NCBI RefSeq assembly: GCF_029873635.1
Contig: NC_080419.1
Coordinates: 67,037,323 to 67,101,322, forward strand
Length of the DNA stretch: 64,000 nt
Source of the DNA: Malania oleifera
Taxonomy: Eukaryota; Streptophyta; Magnoliopsida; Santalales; Ximeniaceae
Direction: 5' to 3'
The notes beneath the pieces were generated by a model. That model searched no databases. It saw only the letters and a program-made list of their open reading frames with translations, and was not told the origin of the DNA. Below, in pieces: positions 57,903 to 64,000 of this stretch (position 1 is the first letter of the stretch; each line of letters begins with the position of its first letter). Made by a program: the position numbers and the translations under genes.

Positions 57903-58443
57903 TCTTCATGTTTTACAATTAGCTTTATATATATGGCTACCACACTATTGTAGCAAGGAGATCACTATGGCATGTATTGGTATAGGCTGGTAGTTCTTAC
58001 TCAGATCCTTGGCTTCTATTGGGGGATTTTAATAGTGTTTTTGAATTAAGGAAAAAAGGAATGCAGTCCCTGTCACAGAATATGAGACAAATGATATCAG
58101 GGAATGTTTCATGGAGGCAGGAATTTTAGATATCAACTCATCTAGATGTTTGTTGACATGGACAAATGGAAGGGTTTGGTGTAAACTTGACAGAGCAATG
58201 GTCAACTCCAGGTGGATTCAGGATGGTTTGAATGCCTATGCCTCTTTCCAGCTGCCTGGCCAATTTTCTGATCACTCACTTTGCTTAGAGTCTCTTGCAA
58301 ATGATGAAGGCATGGTTAGAAGGCCTTTCAAGTTCTTTAATATGTGGATTGAGCATTACAGTTTTTAGGATATTGTAAAGGCTACGTGGGGCACTAGAAA
58401 TCAGGGGTGTAGGTTGTACAAATTTTCAAGAAATCTGAAGTTA
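57903..58443 (+). pseudogene. LINE endonuclease fragment
   Basis: Readable motifs: YIYGYHTIVARRSLW (about 57935-57975), PWLLLGDFN (about 58003-58030), LTWTNGRVWCKLDRAMVN and FSDHSLCLESL (about 58267), where GDFN and SDH are catalytic motifs of the apurinic-type endonuclease. The end reads RPFKFFNMWIEHYSF, then a stop. Stops also occur at about 57918 and 57987, with a frame change near 58035. Confidence 0.85.
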
Positions 58444-60013
58444 CTTAGGGGCCCTTTTAGAACTTTAAATACACTACACGAGCAAAACTACCTCTTACAA
58501 TCTACTTCTTACCACAAGGCGAAGCTACCTCACCAAGCGATACCCTATGCTTGGTTCGCTACTTCTAGGTGCAGCTGCCTCTCCTAGTGATATCCCCTCA
58601 CTCGGCACAGTTCACAACCCAAACCGCAAAAACAATGATTTGTAAAAATAAATTTTTCGTACGATAAAATGCTTCTCAATAAATTGATTTGTATAATAAA
58701 AATTCCATATGCACTCTTAAATGATTTGAGAATGAAGCTCAATAGAGTATGGTACTTCTTCTCAAAAATATTTTGCAATAAAAAAATGAGAGTTTGGAAA
58801 ATTATTTCTTTAAGATATCAAATGCAAGAAGGCTCTCAAGCAAAATATATGAATGTGAAATATATGCTTAAGCCTTACTTGTGTAACTCAAATATTATCT
58901 CCAAAACGATTTTCAAATGAAGAGTTGGAGAAAAATATTTCCTCAAGATTGACCTTTTAAATATTACAAGAGAAAGAAGCCTTTGAATAACATATATATG
59001 ATTAAATATATATTCAAGGCTTTCAAGAGAAACTCAAGGAACAAGAAGGCTTTTCAAGCAATATATATATATGAGTGTTGATATATGCTCAAACCTTGCT
59101 TGTATAACCCAAAAGATTTTCCCCAAAGAGATATTCAAAAAGAAAGCGTAGGAGAAATAAGAGATTGATCTTCAAAATGGGTTTGAAAAATGAACAAGAA
59201 TCAAAGATAATGCAAGTATGCTCCCAATCTTGTTTTCTAACATTTTACAAGTTGTTTAAGCTTGTATTTATAGGCCAAACCCATTTTTAGCCATTATATA
59301 GCCGTCGGGGGAAGAAAATAATATTTTACTTTGAAAACTAACCGTTTTTTCTCGTTGGAGTTATGTTCCCGATATGACTCATCAATGAGTGCCCTCCACT
59401 AGTCGATGAGTGACCTCCATTAGTTGACGAGTCGCCTTGTCTCATTGATGAGTCACTTTGGCTAAAAATCATGTTAAGGCTACTAGATTCTCTAGTCGAT
59501 GAGTGCCTATCACTAGTTGACGAGTGCTCTGTTTTTTCATGCAATTGAGCCTTAAATGTGTTACCCCGTGCTTAGGATAAGTATATATGAATTATATCGA
59601 CTCTAATAGAAGATTTAAACTTGTCAAAAGAGTTTTGGCCATTGTCTTGATTTTAAAACCAAATTTAAACCTTTTGTAAAAGATTATTGTTTTAAGTGAA
59701 AAGGTTTTCCATGAAAACTTTTGGTCCTAAGGTCAATCTAAGGTCGGTGATTGAGCTTTAATTTAAATCAAGTGAAAATGCATGCACAAATGAAACCTAA
59801 TTAAAAACAAACAAAAAAAATTCTTCAAGCTTTTGCTCTTCCTGAATTTCCATGGAATACGCCGAATAGTGTGCGTATTTAAGTGCTTCTCAGCTTTCAT
59901 ATCTCATCTGTCATCTGAGCTTAGAAAAATGGACATGTTCATATACTTAGCACATAGATGAGATGTTGTGATTTGTCATTATCAAAAAGGGGATTGAACT
60001 CAAAAAGTCAATA
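58444..60013 (-). repeat. Sirevirus-type LTR fragment, minus strand
   Basis: On the minus strand it starts TATTGACTTTTTGAGTTC (TG mutated to TA), followed by CCCCTTTTTGATAATGACAA as in the other Sirevirus LTRs. It includes a dyad repeat of CTAGTCGACGAGT type at 59380-59530. The last part resembles the TTGTAAG(C)AG...TTGTGCC region near the LTR end, but the terminal ~200 bp with the C run is missing. No target duplication is found, so it is a truncated LTR. Confidence 0.75.
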
Positions 60014-60319
60014 CTAGTGAACATAATTAAGCCTTGTTTGGACTATTTGGTGAATCTTGCACAATCTGCATTCATAAGACAAAGGAGCATGATTGATATT
60101 ATCTACTTGGTGCAAGAGCTGGTTAGGAAATATGCGAGGAAGAGAATCTCTCTTAGGTGTATGCTCAAAGTAGATCTCAGGAAAGCTTATGATTCAATTT
60201 CTTGGGGGTTTCTTGAAAGTATGCTTAAGAAGCTTAAGTTTCCAACTATCATGATTACTTGGATTATGCAATGTGTGTAAACCACAACATTTTCCATCTC
60301 CTTTAATGGTGGTCTGCAT

Positions 60320-60321
<2 letters not shown>

Positions 60322-60351
<30 letters not shown>
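60322..60351 (+). repeat. T30 homopolymer inside RT coding sequence
   Basis: Thirty T's lie between GGTCTGCATGG and GGAAGAGGGG, where related LINEs encode a short Phe-rich G-F-F segment. It is either expansion of a short T run or a sequencing/assembly error. Confidence 0.9.
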
Positions 60352-60352
<1 letters not shown>

Positions 60353-60937
60353 GAAGAGGGGTCTAAGGCCAGGAGACCCCCTATCACCACTGCTCTTTGT
60401 TATTTTCTTGGAGTATGTCTCAAGGCTTCTAAAGTCCCTGGAGGACAAGTCAAATTTCAACTATCATCCTAAATGTGGGAGTCCAAAGATTACTCATTTT
60501 GCATTTGTGGATGATCTTATTCTATTTGCTATGGGAGACCACCTTAATTGAGCTTATCATGGAATGTTTGAATAAATTCTCATATTGTTCTGGTTTGTAG
60601 GCAAATGGTTTGAAATCCAATATGTACATAGCAGGTATCAGTGGACAAGACTTGGAGGATATTAGAAATTCTATTGGGTTTATAGAGGGGGAATTTCCTT
60701 TTAGATACTTGGGTATCCCTCTTGCTTCTACAAGATTGATTTCTATTCATTATGCCCCTTTGGCTAACAAGATTACAGGCCTCTTTGGTGCTTGGCTAGG
60801 ACACACTATCTCATTTGCTGGTAAGCTTGAATTGACCAATTCAGTCATGCAAGGTATTGAGTGCTTTTGGCTCTCCATCTTCCCCATCCTCAAAGTTGTC
60901 CTTGGGAACATTGTGAAGCCATGTCGTACTTTCCTCC

Positions 60938-60951
60938 GGGGGGGGGGGGGG
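60938..60951 (+). repeat. G14 homopolymer inside LINE
   Basis: A run of 14 G's followed by AGAGGAGGAGG. It lies where the frame of the LINE C-terminal region is lost, so it may be the cause of a frameshift or an artefact. Confidence 0.85.
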
Positions 60952-61780
60952 AGAGGAGGAGGAGAAGGCCGCTGGTGGCTTGAAGGGAGGTCTGCATGCC
61001 TAAAAATGAAGGTGGTCTGGGTGTGCTTAACCTTACAGCTTGGAACAGGGCTCTTCTTACGAGGGCCCTAGGGAATATACATGGAAAAAAGGATACACTT
61101 TGGGCTAAGTGGGTTCATTAGGTCTACTTGAAAAGGAAAAACATTTTAGAAGCTTCCCCTAAACATGAGGATTCCCCCCTGATGAAGAAGATCTATGAGA
61201 TTAATAACTTGATTCTGTAGGGATGTGATGATCAGCTGGCTGCAGACAATATGCTAGGGCTCATGGATGCAGGGGTGATTAGGCAAATTCCTCCCAGATT
61301 TACAGTTTCTGGCATAACAAAGGTTGCAAGGTCACTTGGTACAAGGAGATGTGGAAGAGTGGGTCTACTCCAAAACATGCCTTTGCCTTCTAGCTTGGTA
61401 TCAAAGGGAAACTGTTTATGAGTAATAAACTGCAAGGAGATGGTATTGACCAGAACTGTTTGATGTACAAAGCAGAGATTGAGACTGTGGAACATCTATT
61501 TTTCAAGTGCAGAATCACTACAGAGGTCTGGGGAAGGGTTTGAAGGTGGGTTGGCTTGAATAGGTGCATGTCAACCTTGAAAGCTGCTTTAAAATGGCTT
61601 CGTAAAGCAACATGCGACTAGAATTAAGATAGTCGCAAAGAGAATTTCTTTAGCTGTCACTGTTTACTTCATTTGGCACTTCGGGGACAAGTTAAAGTTT
61701 GAAAGCAAAACTATCAATCCTAAAGCTTTATTCAAAGTGATACAAAAGCACACTTATAGAGAAGTCTATAACTAATTTTC

Positions 61781-62596
61781 CCTATTCTGAATCAAGTGGG
61801 TGCTGAGACTTTTCAAGACCTCAAGTCTTTTTATGCTCCCTATTTGTGAGCTTTTCTGACTGTTGGTTTGATTTTTCTAAAGCTATTGGTTTTGGTGATT
61901 GTCCCAATTTTGTTAGCCACCCACTTGCCTGATTTTTGGGTTCGGTTGACTGCAATCTTCTTCAGTTGCCCAAATTGATATCCATTGTTTTACATGGTCA
62001 AAACTTGACAGTTATGTTGTTCATTGTGTTACATGGTCTGACATAGCTTGTTTAGCCTTTTTGGCCATCTTGCGGAATGCCCGAGGTTTTTGTGCAACTA
62101 TTTGTGATGATTTGAAGCTTTTGTTTCCTTTCATACGTAATATTTCAAATAAAAAATGTTATTCATACTCATAAGTAATATTTCAAATTAATTCACATTA
62201 ATTTTGTTAATCATAAAAATTACAAAGAAACCATCTACACCAAAATGCTAAGGATTAATTTTTTATTTTTTTTTTTGAAAAAAAAGTAGCTTATGCAAAT
62301 TAGGGAAATATATCCAACCAACTAAACTTGATCTCATAATTATTCTGACTAACATTCAATTTATTTTTTTGCTTTGTGGTTCCATTCTGGATTGGCTTAA
62401 AGATATCATATTCAAATCCAATATGAATAGCATTTAGCAACATGAATTACAAAAAATTATATACTATAATTTATCGAAATTCATACAAATTTAAATTTAA
62501 AAAATTTGAAGATAAAATAAATAATTCGACACCAGGGGCAACATAAATACAATACAATACAATACTTCCTCCACAACATACATCTCTTACATTCTC
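61781..62596. other. LINE 3' untranslated region and unassigned sequence
   Basis: From 61781 to about 62160 the sequence is G/T-rich, as plant L1 tails are, with no clean poly(A) end or target duplication that I can identify. From 62160 to 62596 it is A/T-rich and probably the downstream flank of the host gene on the minus strand. Confidence 0.45.
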
Positions 62597-62720
62597 CTAG
62601 AAATTGTGCATCTTCTTTCTCCTAGAAACGACTGGCAATGGGCCAGAAAGAGAGATACGCAGGTCACCTTGAGTTACTCTCTCGTGAAAGCAGTTTCTGT
62701 ACAGGTCCCAGAATTCCTCC
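62597..62720 (-). CDS. Host gene, last coding exon (unidentified protein)
   Basis: A minus-strand exon after the acceptor TTTTGGGCAG at 62721-62730. It completes an Arg codon and then encodes EEFWDLYRNCFHERVTQ, GDLRISLSGPLPVVSRRK and a short tail ending MHNF before the TAG at 62597-62599. The residues are mixed and non-repetitive, unlike the transposon frames nearby. The phase fits the donor of the exon at 63465 exactly (CG plus G). I do not recognise the family. The protein end is basic, with no membrane segment. Confidence 0.6.
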
Positions 62721-63464
62721 CTGCCCAAAATGTGCATACAGTGAGATTAGTGAGCCATTACACTAAATAAGATTACAGGTTTTTAAAATTATGAACGACA
62801 ACACTAAGGCTAAAGGCCTAATTTGGCACTTGGGAGAGAAAAAAAAAAACAGAGACCAGTTCTCTTCTTCGTGTTTGTTAATATATACACAAACATATTA
62901 TATACACAAACAAAAAATAGATTTTACACAACTAATATTTGACGTTTTTTTACTTTTTAATCATAGAAAAACAAATATTTACTTCTATTAACATAATTTT
63001 TTGGTCATAAGTGGCATTGTTCATAGGCGGAGTCAATTTTATAAATATAAGAATTTTAAGAATATATTATAAAATAATCATATATTATAATATATTAATT
63101 ATTAATTAAACATAATTCAATTTTGGAATGAAGAAGGAGAACCATGTATTAAGTTATAATTAATATTAAAAATTAAAAATTAAAAATACTAATTTAATTA
63201 ATAATATTATTTTAACATGAATTAATATGATAATCATATATTATGAATATAAATTACGAACAAGATTATTAATCAAAAAATAATATAATATTATTTTTAC
63301 TTAATAAAAATATTTAGTTACTAATAAAAATAACAATTCACATAATTATTAATTAAATTTTTAATTAAAAATTACTCATTATTTTATTAAGCATTATAAC
63401 CTATTAATTATTAATAAAATATAATTAAATTCATGAATGAATAGACTCACGACCCCCCTTTCAC
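62721..63464 (-). other. Putative intron, very A/T-rich
   Basis: 744 bp between donor GTGAAAG (minus, from 63464) and acceptor GGGCAG (62721). It is extremely A/T-rich with TTAATTATTAATTAA-like stretches at 63050-63420, as in plant introns. It has no ORF of note other than a short plus-strand frame at 62791. Confidence 0.5.
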
Positions 63465-63620
63465 CGCTCTTCCAACCCTATTCGCGAAACATCTAAGGCT
63501 TGCTGGACGATGATCTTGGCTAGGCTCGAAGCCTCTTCTTTGTCAAAGCATCCTCTTTTATACAAATGAGCAAAATCAAAGCTCTTCTCCATTTCTTTCT
63601 TGAAGGGTCGAAATATTGTT
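63465..63620 (-). CDS. Host gene, internal exon
   Basis: 156 bases (phase 1 + 51 codons + 2). It encodes TIFRPFKKEMEKSFDFAHLY, KRGCFDKEEASSLAKIIV and QQALDVSRIGLEE. The frame stays open across the exon and stops at once if read through the donor (CGG TGA), which supports splicing there. Upstream the acceptor is GAGCAAG/A, with a weak pyrimidine tract. An alternative reading is that translation starts at the internal Met (63590-63592) and the exon to the right is not part of the gene. Confidence 0.55.
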
Positions 63621-63836
63621 CTTGCTCAACTTGGCAACCAGCCTTGAAGCTTCTTACAGGAACTCATACATGAATGAAAATTCTGGTTGATCTTCAAAGC
63701 ATCAAATGTATTCAGTCTAGCTATTATTCTCTCTCTCTCTCTCTCTCTCTCCATTTTTCCGACCCAATGCATATTTGGGCAGCTGCTGCTAGCAAAGCAC
63801 CTTCACCAACCATATCAAAAGAGTCTTCTTTCTTAC
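63621..63836 (-). other. Putative intron with (CT)n microsatellite
   Basis: 216 bp starting with the strong donor GTAAGAAAG (minus, from 63836). It contains a CT/GA run of about 12 units at 63728-63751. Plus-strand frames over this interval are by-products. Confidence 0.5.
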
Positions 63837-64000
63837 CTAGAAAGATTTTCAATCTTGCATTGGGGCCAAGAAAGAAGTTTTAGGGCACTGGAGAGTCTGC
63901 AGTGTTGTAAAAAATTGAGATTGGGGGTAGAATTGGAGAGTGGGCGAAGATTCAAAGAACAAGGATAGAGGTTCTTGTAGAATTGCTCAGAATTGATGTT
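63837..64000 (-). CDS. Host gene, upstream exon, open to window edge
   Basis: 54 codons plus two bases, open from the window edge to the donor AG/GTAAGAAAG. It encodes an N-terminal-like segment rich in Ser, Leu, Asn and Arg with few acidic residues (NLRPLSNSTPNLNFLQHC, then RLSSALKLLSWPQ and KIENLS). This composition would suit an organelle transit peptide, but no start codon is in view. AG joined to the next exon's A gives Arg and keeps frame. All three exons together give 147 residues of an unidentified protein. Confidence 0.5.

Larger units (their letters stand above)
57903..61780 (+). mobile_element. L1-type LINE, split and truncated
   Basis: Plus-strand ORF2 pieces: endonuclease 57903-58443 and reverse transcriptase with C-terminal Cys/His region 60019-61780. 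A Sirevirus LTR fragment separates them. Between the last endonuclease motif and the first RT motif a normal L1 has several hundred more residues, so a deletion accompanies the insertion. The copia-type LTR directly abuts the left edge inside endonuclease coding sequence. Confidence 0.85.
60019..61780 (+). pseudogene. LINE reverse transcriptase and C-terminal region, broken
   Basis: RT copies LINE RNA at the target site. Seen: NLAQSAFIRQRSMIDIIYL, KVDLRKAYDSISW (about 60155-60215), RGLRPGDPLSPLLFVI (about 60356-60405), and the catalytic FAFVDDLILFA (about 60500). Next come FRYLGIPLAS (about 60700) and the zf-RVT-like region with KHAFAF and ETVEHLFFKC (about 61370-61510). Damage includes a stop at 60278, a T30 run at 60322-60351, a stop at 60549, a G14 run at 60938-60951 and many later stops. 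Confidence 0.87.

Noticed and set aside
63674..63968. Plus-strand ORFs crossing the CT repeat
   Set aside because: Two frames are open through a microsatellite. The minus-strand exon model with matching splice phases explains the interval better.

Overview
This window looks like plant nuclear DNA, almost certainly from a eudicot with a repeat-rich genome, in gene-poor, probably heterochromatic sequence. The evidence is the set of element families: Tekay-type and Athila-type Ty3 retrotransposons, Sirevirus-type and Ale-type Ty1 retrotransposons, a CACTA (En/Spm) DNA transposon with a TNP2-like transposase, and an L1-type LINE. These are nested and mostly broken. I see no bacterial genes, no operons, no CRISPR array, and no tRNA or rRNA gene. 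The only plausible host gene is the 3' end of one at the right edge.

Layout, left to right. 1-18922: a plus-strand Tekay chromovirus whose 5' LTR starts just outside the window. Its 3' LTR is split by a complete 9.5-kb Sirevirus (8371-17888, target duplication CAGTG). 18923-22200: the 3' end of an older Ty3 element, probably Tat lineage, with a ~100-bp tandem array, a second repeat array and an LTR-like end. 22201-23434 and 28304-28863: unassigned DNA around a minus-strand Ale-type copia element (23440-28298, duplication AGGCT). 28864-31048: a Sirevirus-type solo LTR. 31550-32349: a ~177-bp tandem repeat cut by a CACTA terminus.

32350 to about 50035: a CACTA element pulled apart by later insertions. 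These are a minus-strand Tekay (32477-43162) whose left LTR itself holds a foldback sequence and a Sirevirus solo LTR (34542-36872), and another Sirevirus solo LTR (43721-45926, perfect duplication CTTTC). The decayed TNP2-like transposase lies at 47764-50035. 50036-57411: minus-strand Athila-type sequence with an LTR that seems to have internal sequence on both sides. 57502-57902: a short copia-type LTR abutting it. 57903 to about 62000: an L1-type LINE split by a truncated minus-strand Sirevirus LTR (58444-60013). 62597-64000: three minus-strand exons, phase-compatible and joined at good splice sites, of an unidentified host gene.

Every transposon polyprotein seen carries stops, frameshifts or deletions, so no element here looks autonomous. 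The youngest event inferred is the Sirevirus at 8371-17888, whose LTRs differ at only a few percent of the bases compared. I found no convincing new multi-gene system. The most informative signals are structural: dyad-rich LTR regions with related cores in unrelated retrotransposon families, two tandem arrays, a foldback, a chimeric Athila/copia junction, and the host gene fragment.
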